Assembly: GCA_027946365.1 (NCBI GenBank)
Contig: JAPEUQ010000005.1
Location: forward strand, 2,294,001-2,358,000
Source: Kalmusia sp. IMI 367209
Lineage: Eukaryota; Ascomycota; Dothideomycetes; Pleosporales; Didymosphaeriaceae
Direction of reading: 5' to 3'
Length of the DNA: 64,000 bases
The notes below the pieces were generated by a model, which made no database searches, had not been told where the DNA came from, and worked only from the letters and a program-made list of their open reading frames with translations. The position numbers and the translations under genes are program-made. Of the stretch, positions 22,840 to 33,899 are shown in pieces. Each line of letters starts with the position of its first letter. Within the stretch, counting starts at the first letter, position 1.

Positions 22840-23676
22840 GGTCGTTTTTCCAATGGATTTGCAAGGACAGAGTTCGCGATGCGAGGAATTGGAAATAAAG
22901 AAAGGATGCAAAGGGGTCTTCGCGCATTCGGCCCGAACTTGCTCCGAACGATCTAGATTGCTCCTTCGCTTCTTCTCTCGCCCGTATCTCCAATTTGCCT
23001 ATATTGGATGCAATTGATGTCTTTCATTGTTTGACTTTCACATTGATGGTCGCTCATGATCCGAGGCTGCTGCATGTACCTGCATGCTGCACGCGTGCAT
23101 GTAACCTTACAGAAGATGTGCCGTGATGGCGTCAGCTGGTGTAGTACCCCGCTACATACGCTTCCCGAAAAGGAAGGTCTCGATACCATTGCATCGCATC
23201 TACTGGATGTTGACTTTTGTTAGTCATGCAGCGTCACTTTGACAAGACATGTCCATAGCAGGCACAGCACGGAGACTACTCCACAAGAGCTTGAACACGC
23301 ATGGTCTAACAATTTTTTCCACTGACATCTTGTATTCACACATCAACATGAACTGTAATGCGACCTAGTCTAGTATCAATGTCGATCCTCCTTCAATCAC
23401 TATTCGGACCTATATCCTATTTGTGGACGGATCAATAGAAACGGCAAATCTCGGGCAATCGCTCGCCAATGCGGGGATGTTGTGCATGCATACATATAGC
23501 AGAGAAGTCGCAAGAGATAACGACACGATAATCTATCAACATATTTTTGGCCACTATAGGTGCATAGAATCAGTCGTTTTGCGTAAATATCAGTCAACTC
23601 GATGCACCGTAAGGACTGTCAAGCCATATACGGATAAGAAAGGATATAGAAAAGCCCGCTTTGGGTTTCTGACACG
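22840..23676. other. intergenic region
   Basis: This is the shared upstream region of the GPI protein (minus) and the GH29 gene (plus). Only short ORFs and no clear TATA box are seen. Confidence 0.5.
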
Positions 23677-25176
23677 ATGTTACTGGATTTCGTTGCAGCA
23701 TCATGTCTGCTATCCGCGGTTGCCGCACAGTCTCTACCGGCTCCTTACTTACGAACGCCATCTCCTCGACAGCTCGCATGGCATCAATTGGAGTACTACG
23801 CCTTCGTCCACTTCGGACCCAATACATTTACTAATGAAGAATGGGGACGCAGCCAAAGCACGCCGGACGTTTTCAACCCCACAGCGCTGGACACAGATCA
23901 ATGGGCCAAAGGATTCGCAGACGCCGGAATGGCCGGCATGATCTTGACCGCAAAGCATCACGATGGCATGGCATTATGGGACACAAACACAACGACATAC
24001 AAGATTGGAAACGGGAAGTGGGCAAAGGACCGGATTGCAGCAGGGCTCAGCGCAGATGTGGTGCGCATGGCAGCTGCATCGGCGCAAAAATATGGCATCA
24101 AATTCGGCATCTATCTCTCACCGTGGGACATCCACCGCGATCCCGCCATGCCGAAACCCAACCTCACCGGTACAATCTACGATGAGCCCCAAATCTTCGG
24201 CGACAACAACACAGGCGACTACAACGAGCTATACGCGCGCCAATTGACAGAACTAGTCACCCTGAAGTACGACAATGGCTCGCAGGTCCCGCTTTTCGAA
24301 CTCTGGCTCGATGGCGCAAGTGGCTCGGATACGGTGCAGACTTTCGACTGGGCAAATTTCCGCGACATCATTCGCGAGAATCAGCCGGATGCTGTTATGT
24401 GGGGCCACCAGGGCGTGGATGCGCGGTGGGTGGGCAATGAGGACGGGTATACTGTTGCTACGAATTGGCATACGATCAGCAGGACCCAGGATCAGACGCA
24501 CTACGGGGGCGAGGAGTTGGAAGTCGGTGTGCGCGATGGGTTGTACTGGACACCAGCGGAGTCGGATGCGCGGATAAGAGACGGGTGGTTCTACCATGCC
24601 AACGAGAAACCAAAAACGGCGGATGCGTTAATGGACATGTACATGAAGTGCGTGGGCCAGAGCGTTAGCCTCCTACTCGACGTTCCGCCGGATACGACGG
24701 GGCAAATTGTCAAGGCGGACTTGGATATCCTGCTGCAGTTCAAAGCGCAACGTGACGCCTTCTTGAATCGCCCATTGCTCACTTCCGACCTGAAAGTAGA
24801 CGCAACTAGCGTCCGTGGAGATAACGAAACTTACTTCGGCCCAGCCAACGTTCTGGACGGCAACGCGAGTACCTACTGGGCGATGGACGACAATCAAACC
24901 ACCGGATACGTGGAGATTGATCTTGGTGCAGTGCACAGCATTGATGCTTTTATTGTGCAGGAGTACATCGCGCTTGGCCAGCGCATTGGCGGCTATGTGA
25001 TCGAGGCGAGTGTGAACGGCGTCTACGAGGCGGTCGTCAACGGCACGTCACTTGGGTACAAGCGTATTCTCAAGCTAAATACGAGTGTCCTAACGAGTGT
25101 TATCCGGTTGCGAATCACTCAGGCAAATGCTACACCACTCGTCAGTAGCGTACAGGCGCTCGGTGTAAAGCAGTGA
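23677..25176 (+). CDS. secreted GH29 alpha-L-fucosidase with C-terminal F5/8 type C domain
   Basis: This is a single-exon gene of 499 aa. The signal peptide MLLDFVAASCLLSAVAAQ is followed by LAWHQLEYYAFVHFGPNTFT, ILTAKHHDGMALWDT (conserved KHHDG), GIKFGIYLSPWD, and FELWLDGASGSD with Asp212 as the likely nucleophile. The catalytic barrel runs to about residue 350. From about 375 a discoidin-like (F5/8 C, CBM32) domain follows: SDLKVDATSVRGD, NVLDGNASTYWAMDD, GYVEIDLGAVHSIDAFIVQE. This arrangement is typical of GH29 enzymes acting on alpha-1,3/1,4-linked fucose. It would remove fucose from plant xyloglucan or glycans outside the cell. The lack of introns is unusual beside the eight-exon DUF1996 and five-exon GH51 genes. 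Confidence 0.93.
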   Translation: MLLDFVAASCLLSAVAAQSLPAPYLRTPSPRQLAWHQLEYYAFVHFGPNTFTNEEWGRSQSTPDVFNPTALDTDQWAKGFADAGMAGMILTAKHHDGMALWDTNTTTYKIGNGKWAKDRIAAGLSADVVRMAAASAQKYGIKFGIYLSPWDIHRDPAMPKPNLTGTIYDEPQIFGDNNTGDYNELYARQLTELVTLKYDNGSQVPLFELWLDGASGSDTVQTFDWANFRDIIRENQPDAVMWGHQGVDARWVGNEDGYTVATNWHTISRTQDQTHYGGEELEVGVRDGLYWTPAESDARIRDGWFYHANEKPKTADALMDMYMKCVGQSVSLLLDVPPDTTGQIVKADLDILLQFKAQRDAFLNRPLLTSDLKVDATSVRGDNETYFGPANVLDGNASTYWAMDDNQTTGYVEIDLGAVHSIDAFIVQEYIALGQRIGGYVIEASVNGVYEAVVNGTSLGYKRILKLNTSVLTSVIRLRITQANATPLVSSVQALGVKQ

Positions 25177-25736
25177 GTGGGAAAAAGGGCACAATAAGGT
25201 TGTTATTAGCACATCAATAAAATATACTAATGCACATAGCCTCCTTCTATAGACTTGTTTTCCTTTCTAGTATCACAATATACTCCCCCTTCCTTGAATC
25301 AATTTAGATTGGCTGCGATGTCCCATTCCTGCGCAGCTTCTTATAACGGGGATTCTTGTTCTGGAAAGGTACTAATATTTTCGCATCAGATCATTCACAA
25401 AAATTGGAGTCTAACTAAGACAGACCACTAGCTTCTGTATCAATGTTGTTTAAATTGAAATTATTTGGAGAGTTGGCCCAATCCTCTGTCTCAAAACGTT
25501 CCTGCAAGTAGTCATCTGAGACATGCCGCTCCGGTAACGGTGCGCCAGACCTTATTAAAGTGGGCAGATAGAAGCTGACTGAAAATAATTGGAGGCTAAC
25601 CCGAGAGGAATCTTGAATCTTGCAGGCTCTCTGACGGAGTTGCAATTTGTTGCACGTCTTTCTCAGGAAGTGGAGAAATCGGCGCGAGCTGAACGATGCT
25701 TTCGCCTCTACTCGGCATGGACAATGAATTGAGTTT
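25177..25736. other. intergenic region
   Basis: It lies downstream of both flanking genes. The minus-strand frame of the following gene stays open past its TAG for about 40 more codons (PLPEKDVQQIATPSES region, near 25622-25736) before another stop, which may be an eroded C-terminus. Confidence 0.4.
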
Positions 25737-26789
25737 CTAACAGCATGTTTCCTTTCCCTCGACCGGTAATAGTGGTTGCCTCAATGAAGACTGCAAACTA
25801 GTCATGATCCAAGGACCACGATCATGATTTGGGCTAATGACGCTGCTGAGAGTTGCAGACTTTGGCTTGTAGGCGGCTTCAAAATCCATCACGTCACCAG
25901 GAGGAGGAGAGCCTAAGAGCCGGTTGCTAATAGGCCTCAGACCAAAACCAGGCGTAAGTCTTCGATCCTGAATCTCCCATTCCGGCACCGAGTGTTCTGC
26001 ACCGTTAGTAGTGCTGTTGAGTGAAAGCTTGAATCAGTAATCCTTACTAGGGCGATCTCCGTTACAGAGACTTTTAACGATCTGGTCGAAAATGGGACCG
26101 AATTCGAAGAATAAATCATGGTCCCCCAACCGCTCGAAGATCCAGTTTTCCAGCTTGATTTTAAGTTTCTTGAGATCGAATCGTCGTCATTGTGATCGCC
26201 ATGAGCCAACGTAAATTTCGATACCGTAGGGGAGGAAAGCACCATGGATGCCTTCTCGGTGACAGAATTATTATTGTTGTTGATGTGATGGCGGAAGGGA
26301 GTCGGAATATCATTTTTCGCGATCTCGGTAAACCTTTTGTGTTTAACGCCAGCTTCCACTTCTTCTCCAGACTCTTTGAATACCTAAACTTCCCATGTTT
26401 AAAATTAAGTTTACCTTACGTTTCCTTTGAGATATGATGGACGTCTTTCAAATGATCTCTGTTCTTCATTAGCCTTTATATCTATACAGTCTTCACGTCT
26501 GAATCTATATGTTGAATTATTCACAGTTGATTTTTTAAGGAATGGGAAGCTTCTACCTCATCTTCGCAATCTCAATAAAACCCGTAATCCAGCACCTCGG
26601 CTTGATACTAGGATCATTCGCATCTCTGACATGAAATGGACATGAGACTCTGACAACATCTCCATTTGTACTTTTTCTACGCTAAATTCAAAGTTACGAT
26701 AGGATATCCGGACTAGCTGCTTCAGAGCCCTTTCGCTTATTATTCGTGCTACGTTCCGTATCAGAACGAACAGCTTGGGACGATGACAT
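25737..26789 (-). CDS. putative CPFH-motif (degenerate C2H2-like) fungal protein with very short introns
   Basis: A phase-consistent model has exons 26789-26698, 26676-26557, 26504-26420, 26383-26225, 26168-26048 and 25996-25737, giving 278 aa. The start MSSSQAVRSDTERSTNNKRK is basic. It leads into VRVSCPFHVRDAND, PRCWITGFIEIAKM and RRREDC-like FRREDCIDIK, then KNDIPTPF, KLENWIFERLGDHDLFFEFG and PEWEIQDRRLTPGFG. The pieces recall a fungal group with CPF-type C2H2 fingers followed by an IPTPF/IPSPY motif, but the usual HxxRRH half of the finger is missing, so an internal part may be lost. Introns are 21, 52, 36, 56 and 51 nt; the 21- and 36-nt ones are suspiciously short, and the 21-nt one contains in-frame TAA, TGA and TAG. 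It may be a decaying gene. Confidence 0.45.
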
Positions 26790-27470
26790 GGCGATTTTAC
26801 GATGCCTATGCGCTCCGATTTATACAATGTATGTACCTAGGTATGATACGGATATCTTATAGGACATTTAATAGCTTATGAGACTTGAGGAGCGTCAGCG
26901 ATTAAGGTTATGTAGGACCACTTGGGTGGTAGCGACGCAGGCTCGTGGGTGCGACCAGCCACAGGGTGCGAACGAGAGCAACAGAACTCGCGCAATCATG
27001 TGCTATCTGTGAGCATGATCAGAATGCAAATATTATAATTGAGTGGGTGTTGAATGCTGTGAAGTCAAAGCGTCAGTGAAACATACTGTACTTATCCATT
27101 TCTCACGCAATTTTAGCTTTTGAGAAATAAGATTCCACAATGTTAGTGAGACAGAGGGATTAATACATTATTAGTTTTGGCGCTAAGGCATGACACAGTA
27201 GGCAGCAATCATGCGTTGTGTTAAGCTGTTGGACTTTTCACCAATAGAACTAATGCGCTTCAAGAGTCGATAACCCGGCTCGAATCAGAGGGTCGTTATA
27301 GGTAGATAGGCAGCCATTGACATTGACCTGTGGAAATACTGATCAGAATATGACTCCGTTTTTGCTTTCGCATTCTTGAATCCGTTGTCGTCTAGACTAG
27401 ATCGTATGTAGCCTACCGCCACTGTACAGGATCATGTCCTCCTCTTTCCTCGACTGAACATCACTACCAA
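26790..27470. other. intergenic, AT-rich
   Basis: Nothing supportable is seen on either strand. Confidence 0.5.
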
Positions 27471-28487
27471 TCACCACCTGTGCCAGACAACTTTATTGCC
27501 CAGATACATACCAACTGGAGAGGCGTCGCTCCGTAGGTATATGGCAGAGACTTCCGACTTGGAATCCACTCTTGCGATCAAGTCAACTTTGAAGACCCCA
27601 CCGCGCAAGCCCATTGCTTCCACAAATTCCCGCAGCTGAGTTGCTCGGTCGTCCAGCGGATCCAAATATCCCTGCTTAAAGCGTACATACAACGCCCACG
27701 TACCTTCCTCTGGCTGCACGTAAACGTTCTCCACACAGGGAAGGAAAGTCAAGAATCGGGCCTCAGGACCATTGAATGATGTGTCGAGGTTGCGATTCAT
27801 TCGACTACGGATGCTCTCACTGATCATGCTGCTGGGGGTGCAAACGAACTTAATTGATATGAATGGATCGGTCTTGGTTAGTCGCAGGAGTGGTGCAATG
27901 TCCCATTGGCGGCGCTCAACGGGAGCCACAGACCACTTACCGATGCTCGAGAGGTTTATGTCAACCATCAGCTTTGCAACTATGGGTTGCGTGCCGTGCC
28001 CATTCACGACACTGTCATGACAATGCTTGATCAAACGTATGCATTCCATGGCATGAGAGACATGCACGAAAACCTCGTTCCTCGCGGTGTAAATTGGCCA
28101 GAATTCTTTCCGGATTTGACGACTTACTTGCGTTAGACTACGAAATTCTCGTCTGGGGGGCTTCATCCTCGCACCGCGCGGGCTGTCTGAGCTGGGGTGA
28201 TTGGAAAGGAGCGTGAGCGTCTCATCATTTTCTGACAGGGGCTCTTCGGTAGCGAAGTCGTAAATGATATTTCGGATCTCTGATGGCAACTCGAGGAAAG
28301 GAAACGGCTTCTGCTGGGAATATTCGAAAGCGGGCAACGTGGGTCTCTTAGTCGACGACCAGGGAACCGGATTTGGATTGGTTGAATGAGGATTGGCACT
28401 TGACACCAAGGCGGAGATGGCGGCAGGGTGCTTGAATGGAAACATCTGAGCGAGTCTGTGGGCAAGACCTTTGGGGGAGAATATCAT
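27471..28487 (-). CDS. F-box/2EXR-like protein
   Basis: The frame is open to 28646, but I place the start at 28487 (MIFSPKGLAHRLAQMF), giving 338 aa, because a TATA-like site at 28549-28556 lies about 60 bp upstream and would sit inside a longer ORF. The N-terminal third is Pro/Ser-rich. Then comes PFPFLELPSEIRNIIYDFA, the usual motif of this fungal F-box-like family, followed by FRSLTQVSRQIRKEFWPIY. The remainder (VAKLMVDINLSSIGKW, WALYVRFKQGYLDP) has no other recognisable domain. No intron is needed. A role as a substrate receptor or regulator is only inferred from family resemblance. Confidence 0.75.
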   Translation of the reverse strand: MIFSPKGLAHRLAQMFPFKHPAAISALVSSANPHSTNPNPVPWSSTKRPTLPAFEYSQQKPFPFLELPSEIRNIIYDFATEEPLSENDETLTLLSNHPSSDSPRGARMKPPRREFRSLTQVSRQIRKEFWPIYTARNEVFVHVSHAMECIRLIKHCHDSVVNGHGTQPIVAKLMVDINLSSIGKWSVAPVERRQWDIAPLLRLTKTDPFISIKFVCTPSSMISESIRSRMNRNLDTSFNGPEARFLTFLPCVENVYVQPEEGTWALYVRFKQGYLDPLDDRATQLREFVEAMGLRGGVFKVDLIARVDSKSEVSAIYLRSDASPVGMYLGNKVVWHRW

Positions 28488-28548
28488 GGGTGTTACTTGA
28501 GTAGAGAAGGGTTGAGCTGCGCTATGTCGGCAGGGGGCTAGTGTGGTG

Positions 28549-28556
28549 TTTATATA
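28549..28556 (-). promoter_or_regulatory. TATA box candidate for the F-box-like gene
   Basis: The minus strand reads TATATAAA here, about 60 bp upstream of the ATG at 28487. It supports that start over the upstream in-frame Met at 28646. Confidence 0.5.
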
Positions 28557-28673
28557 CCAATCAAGAAACACTAAAACATAATCTAGCCGGATATGAAAGA
28601 CGCTAAGCGTCAATAGGACAGGGCTGTGAAAGTGAAGATAGGTCACTTTACATGCGCAGGCTCAAACGATTTT

Positions 28674-30141
28674 TTAGGTAGAAGAAGAATTGGAATGCCT
28701 CAAGAAACCCTTAGGGTTGACTAGATGAACGGTGGGCTTACACGACATCCGCGATTGCCCACTCTCCGGCCATATCTCCTCTTCTCTCGGCTTTGAAGCT
28801 AGATTCCGATCGTGTATGTGTTCACCTAGTGGCAAATCCTGATGCTGACTCCTGTTGCCCATGTCAATTCCACGTTTCTGAATTGTGCGCGCATAAGCCA
28901 TGGTTTGCTTTTTCCACTCCTTCCTGCTCAACTCGCCTCGGAGCATATCGGCTAGTACCATGACATCGAAGGCAGCCTGGCTGGTGCTCGCTACTGTGTG
29001 TGGTCTGAATCCGGCAAGGGCGTCGCCAAGCAAGAGGACCTTGCCATTGAAAAACTCATTCGTGGGAGATATAACATCAGTAACAGCTTGTACGAAAGGC
29101 TTCTTCGTAGCCCTCACGATCTCAGCGAATTGCGGCGGTAGCTTTTCTTTCGCAATGACACGCTGCTTCTCCCAAGCCCGCGGGCTTGTCTTTCCCGGTG
29201 GCATTGTTATCCTGTGTCTCACCCCATCAGTATCTGTCATCAACTCTGCTAATTCTTCCGATGGCTCGTCGAGCGACTTTGAAGGAAAGTTCGTGTAATA
29301 CACGAAGTTTATCAGTCGCTTTCCGGGTTCAAGTGTTCCGTTCTCGCCAGGGATCAGGTATGCGAGGATCTGAATTCCGCGCGTGTGGAAGAAGGTGAAG
29401 CGATCCTTGAAAGCTTGGAGGGTCTTGGGCGTAACTTCATCCTCCCGAACTGTCCCGCGAAGAGCAACATAGCCAGCGTAGGTGCGCTTCACCTCTGGTT
29501 GCAGAAGAGAGCGAATCGTTGAACTCGGCCCATCTGCACCTACGACCAAGTCTGCTTCCATGGTGCCCTCTGTATCGTCCTTGGTGGTGTATGCAACGAT
29601 GACTCTATCACCTTTTTCCTCGATGCTCGTCACCTTATGCCCATGAAGATGTTGCACCTCCCCCCTTCATCAGTCCGTCGTTCGGGTACTTTGCAGTACT
29701 CACTTTCGACATAATCTACATTCGCACGCAGCATATAATACACCAGATCCCAGCTCGTCATATTCTGGACCATGTCCTCCTTGTGTACGATCTCGCCATC
29801 CTTATTGAGGTATTGCCGGCGTTGCGAAGATACGGCGAGTGATCGGTTACACCGATCATAGCGCTTAAAGAAATTGAGGGTGTCCCCTCCTGCAACAATG
29901 CCCGCGCCTTGGTTATGGAGCAGTGGCGTAGGGTTGCGTTCGAGAATCGTAATGCGATGACGCTGTGGAAGTGATTTGAGAGCGAGCGCTGTGCATAGGC
30001 CGCCTAAAGATCCACCGACCTGTGATAGGTGTCAGCATTGGATGACTTTCCTGAGATGGAAAACCGTACAATAACGATATCCAGCTGTTTGCCTACACCG
30101 TTGGCTAGGCGTCCTAATGGCTCGGTAGTTTGACCCCCCAT
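28674..30141 (-). CDS. FAD-dependent monooxygenase, frame broken at a C6 run
   Basis: Exons are 30141-30070 and 30019-28674 (50-nt intron). The N-terminus has the nucleotide-binding strand DIVIVGGSLGGLCTALALKS and the ILERNPTP acidic end of strand 2. The middle has the DG motif VVGADGPSSTIRS, and LLGDALAGFRPHTV is the GD motif that binds the ribityl chain. This order defines class A flavin hydroxylases of the salicylate/2-polyprenyl-phenol hydroxylase type, which hydroxylate small aromatics or polyketides with NAD(P)H and O2. The frame slips at the C6 run 29660-29665, after a family-typical SEYCKVP. One more base joins it to VQHLHGHKVTS and gives 472 aa. A perfect GTGAGT lies there, but no acceptor restores phase, so an intron is unlikely. 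It is divergent from the epimerase gene, sharing 420 bp. Confidence 0.85.
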
Positions 30142-30561
30142 AATTATTGATGGCGTCAGCCAGAGTCGAGTAGCTGCGTAGAATGATGCGCGCCCATTTT
30201 AGACTGGGTACGCGTTTTATGCATAGAGATAAAGCCTCCGCTTCCCCGCTGGTGGAGAGTGGAGACTACATTGGATGAATGACGCGCAAGAGCCGATCCC
30301 CTTCCGATCGAAATAGGCTAGTCCAACCTGCCAGGGAACGTCCCCACACCCCCTCCATCATACCTCCAATTCAAAGCTTAGCTCAGGCTTACGGAGATGA
30401 CTATGCCGCATGCTCATAGACTTTGCCATGCATGTCTTCTCGCATAGTCGAACAGAACCACTGTACCTGTATCCAAGGGTACAAATTACACAAGACGAGT
30501 CGCATATAGATTTGGATCTTTAGCCTGCAATTTTGCTATCAATTTTCGAATGTCAACAAGG
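30142..30561. other. divergent promoter region
   Basis: 420 bp are shared between the FAD monooxygenase (minus) and the epimerase-like gene (plus); co-regulation is possible. No clear TATA or palindromic operator was recognised. Confidence 0.5.
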
Positions 30562-32007
30562 ATGGCGACTCGGGATCGCGGTCTCCTCGTGGTATGGTTC
30601 CTACTACAGTATCGGTTATCGGCCGAGTTACCCTTGGGTACACGATATCCGTGCGAACAGGCTCCGATCTTGACCTGACACAGTATTATCATAATCCAGG
30701 AACAAAATTACTGACGCACCTAGATTACGGGTGTAAACGGTACGATCGGCTACGCTTCTACACTGTACGCTCTGCGCCAGGGATACCGCGTCCGCTGCGT
30801 AGTCCGACGAGAAGAGGCGGTCGTAACTCTTAAGACTGGACCTTCGCTTCAAATATTCAAGGATCGACTGGAGTATGTAGTCGTCGAAGACAACACCATC
30901 CCTGGTTCATATGATCTTGCGCTCGCAGGCGCTCAATACGTGATCCACGTGGCAGGCGTTTGGCCTACCCCTGTAAGTATTTCCTACGATAATACACGAA
31001 AGCAGGCCTCTTCTACATCTTTACTACGTTGATGTGCTATCCTCAATCTCTTTGGGATATTCGTGTCTGTATTTCCTATTTCGGGGCAACACGCAGTATA
31101 ATACCATCCGCGATTCGAGGACCGCCATTCTGTTCACCTCGCTGACCTGCTAGGACAAACGTCCCGACAGAGATATCTGGTATCCTTTCGTGAAATCCAT
31201 GGAAACTATTCTCTCCGCGGCGGAGAAGTCTGGTACCGTACGCCGCATTGTTTTCACCCAAGCCGGAGCCGCCTTGGTACACCCTGACGATGGGGATACC
31301 TTGGGCACAGAGATGCAATTAGTATTGAACGGTAAATTAGCCAAGTAAGCATCATATATTCTAGTGTACTGACATATAACGTAGAATCTACCTCTATGAA
31401 CACTCGTTTACTTTCGCTTGCCCCACCATTGGCTTCACCTCACCATGCTTACTGTGCAGCAAAAGCTCATTGCATGGCCTACCTTAAAGACCTCCATACG
31501 TCTAGGAGGGCGCCATTCTCAATTGTTCAGGTCATACCGGGAACGGTCATGGGATCATCGGAACTCGTCTCTACAACCGCCCAAGCAAGAGCAAAGATGG
31601 ATCGAATGTCCCGTGCGCTGCTGTTCAATGACCCCAAGCCGCGTTACCTATTTGGCTTCGTGCATGTGGAAGATTGCGCAAGAGTCCACGTTGAAGCCCT
31701 CGATGAAGTGAAGGTCCCTGATGATGAGATACCAGACTGGTTCATCGCAGCCTCATCTAGCGAGAAGGCAAAAAGCGGTGCGCAAGTATGGAAAGAGGCG
31801 GGAGATGTGATCGAAGACGCTTTCCAGAACGAAGTCGCCAGTGGCCTGTTCACGATTGGTAGAAACAACATGCCCATCAATATGCCCTATTACGTCGACT
31901 CCACTTGGACAGAGACAAGGTTATTCGGCGATGATAAATTTAGAAGCTTGAGCGATTGTATGGAAGAGGTTGGAAAATGGTATAGAGCTCTGGCGGCCGA
32001 GAACTAA
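30562..32007 (+). CDS. NAD(P)-dependent epimerase/dehydratase (dihydroflavonol/cinnamoyl-CoA reductase-like)
   Basis: Exons are 30562-30591, 30724-30972, 31154-31331 and 31385-32007 (introns 132, 181 and 53 nt), giving 359 aa with all phases consistent. The first two exons join to make MATRDRGLLVITGVNGTIGY, with the Rossmann TGxxGxxG loop, followed by AGAQYVIHVAGVWPTP. Exon 3 carries VKSMETILSAAEKSGTV and RIVFTQAGAA. Exon 4 has SPHHAYCAAKAHCMAYL with the catalytic Tyr-x-x-x-Lys pair, and FGFVHVEDCARVHVEAL. These extended SDR enzymes reduce ketones or aldehydes with NADPH. It probably acts with the flanking monooxygenase and enoyl-reductase-like genes, but that is inference; no backbone synthase is in the window. 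Confidence 0.88.
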
Positions 32008-32762
32008 TCATTCTGTACAGGCATAATTTCCAGTAGCTATCGGAGATAACATTTGTTAACGCCGGTGGGCCAGCATAGCAGATGAACAAATGTTACCAGA
32101 CAACAGGCAGTTTCCATACAATGTGACTTTGTCTTCAATATACTAAGGTGTAACGCACAACATGAAAGAGCTGATTAAAACAAATTCATAAAGCAATCCA
32201 ACGCTTCCGGCATATCTCATTAACTAGTGTGTAGAAATGTCGCTTCTTGGGAGAGCGGCCGCGCGGCCGATGCCGCCGCGTATTTGTCACCCAACATTTA
32301 CAAACCGCAAACGACCCCACCACCATTAACCTAAAGCTTCGATTCGCTCAATGATATAGTTTCCAATAGGATCAGTTTATTATGGAGTATCGAGATTACT
32401 ATGCAGTTACACAAGCTGGTATTTTACAAGATCCTGCCTGCTTCTCGCAGCAAACCTTGGAGCGTCACACAACAGACCCCGGGCGCGAACTCGCTTGCGA
32501 CTCTAATACAAGCGTCATATTGCACATTATGTAACCTGCAGTTACCGACATCACCGACACCTTGGGCGTTAAATAACCTCCATTTCCCGAATAGCTTCAG
32601 GTGCGGCCGATGATGACCGCCTGCTTCCTACACTGTACAAGCTGCTTTGAAATAGAATAGAGATTGTGAGGGGTACAAAAGAGAAGGCATAGTCCTGCAA
32701 TTCAAAGTATCAATATACTCAGTATTCAAAACGCTTTAGACTGATTACACTCCACTGTCGCT
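32008..32762. other. intergenic region
   Basis: It contains a short GC-rich palindromic patch (GCGGCCGCGCGGCCG, about 32259-32273). No gene is seen. Confidence 0.5.
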
Positions 32763-33899
32763 ATGAAAGCCGTCAAGATTATCGAGACCGACAAGGCCGC
32801 CGTGGTCACGGACGCCACTCTTACCAAGGACCCACGACCCGATGAGGTCCTCGTCAAAACCATCGCTGTAGCTCTCAATCCCACTGATTGGAAGCATGTT
32901 GGTTACGGAATCATCTCCGCAACCGTAGGATGCGACTTCTCTGGTATCGTCCAAGACGTCGGTTCAGAAGTGACGCGCCTGAAGAAAGGCGACCGCGTTT
33001 GGGGCATGATACATGGCTCCAACCAGGTCAGGCCTGACAATGCCGCGTTCCAGGAATATCTGTATGCTAAAGAAGGGTTGACGGTGCACATTCCCGATGC
33101 ACTGAGCTTCGAAGAGGCGGCAAGTTTGGGCGTGGGTGTTATTACGACGGGGCAGGGACTGTATCAGGAGATGCCGGTGGCGTGGCCGGATAAGCCGTTA
33201 GAGAAGAAGGTGCCGATTTTGATTTGGGGTGGGAGCTCGGCGACGGGTGCGCTAGGAATACAGTTTGCGAAGCTGTGAGTGTTGTCTTTCCCATGACTCT
33301 GCCAGTCTCTTGCTAATGCTTCGCGAAGGTCTGGATACGAGGTCATTACGACCTGCTCGCCGCACAACTTTGACTACGTCAAGTCGCTGGGCGCAGACGC
33401 AGTCTTCAACTCGCGTTCACCGACAGTGGGCGAGGAAATCCGCGCCTACACCAACGATAAGTTGTACTATCTCTGGGACACCATTGGCGAGCATGGCAGT
33501 GAGGAAGCCTCTGCAAAAGCCCTTGCATCTACCGCTCCTGAAGGCCAGAAGATCCATTACGGGACCATTCTCTTGAAAGAGATCAGCGAATTCCGCGACC
33601 GCACCGGCAAGATGCAAGACAGGCCTGACGACGTCGTCTTTTCCATGTCGCTCGGGTACACGGCGGCAGGTGACGCTTTCCAGATAAAAGACAACATATT
33701 CCCAGCGCGCCCTGACGATTATGTATTCGCTAAGAAGTGGATGCCGTTTGCGGGTGAATTGATCGAGCAGGGGAAGATCAAGCCGCATCGCGTTGAGGCG
33801 AGGGAAGGCGGCTTCGAAGGTATCCTGAGCGGGCTGGAGGACATGAAGGATGGCAAGATCAGTGGCGTAAAGCTAGTGTATCGGGTTGCCGAGCCGTAA
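32763..33899 (+). CDS. zinc-type alcohol dehydrogenase-like / trans-acting enoyl reductase family (MDR)
   Basis: Exons are 32763-33274 and 33329-33899 (54-nt intron), giving 360 aa. The N-terminal GroES-like domain has VALNPTDWKHVGYG, VGCDFSGIVQDVGSEV and LKKGDRVWGMIHG. The linker FEEAASLGVGVITTGQGLYQ and the Rossmann part ILIWGGSSATGALGIQFAKL complete the medium-chain fold. The Cys ligands of structural zinc are absent, which fits the zinc-free quinone/enoyl reductases such as LovC-like partner reductases of fungal polyketide synthases. Substrate is unknown. It is the third oxidoreductase in a 5 kb stretch with the FAD monooxygenase and the epimerase. Confidence 0.9.

Noticed and set aside
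28488..28646. Longer N-terminus of the F-box-like gene
   Set aside because: A TATATAAA element lies inside this extension on the same strand, and its composition is unlike the rest of the protein.
29659..29712. Intron with a perfect GTGAGT donor in the FAD monooxygenase
   Set aside because: No acceptor gives the right phase, and the bases read as the family-typical SEYCKVP, so a single-base slip fits better.
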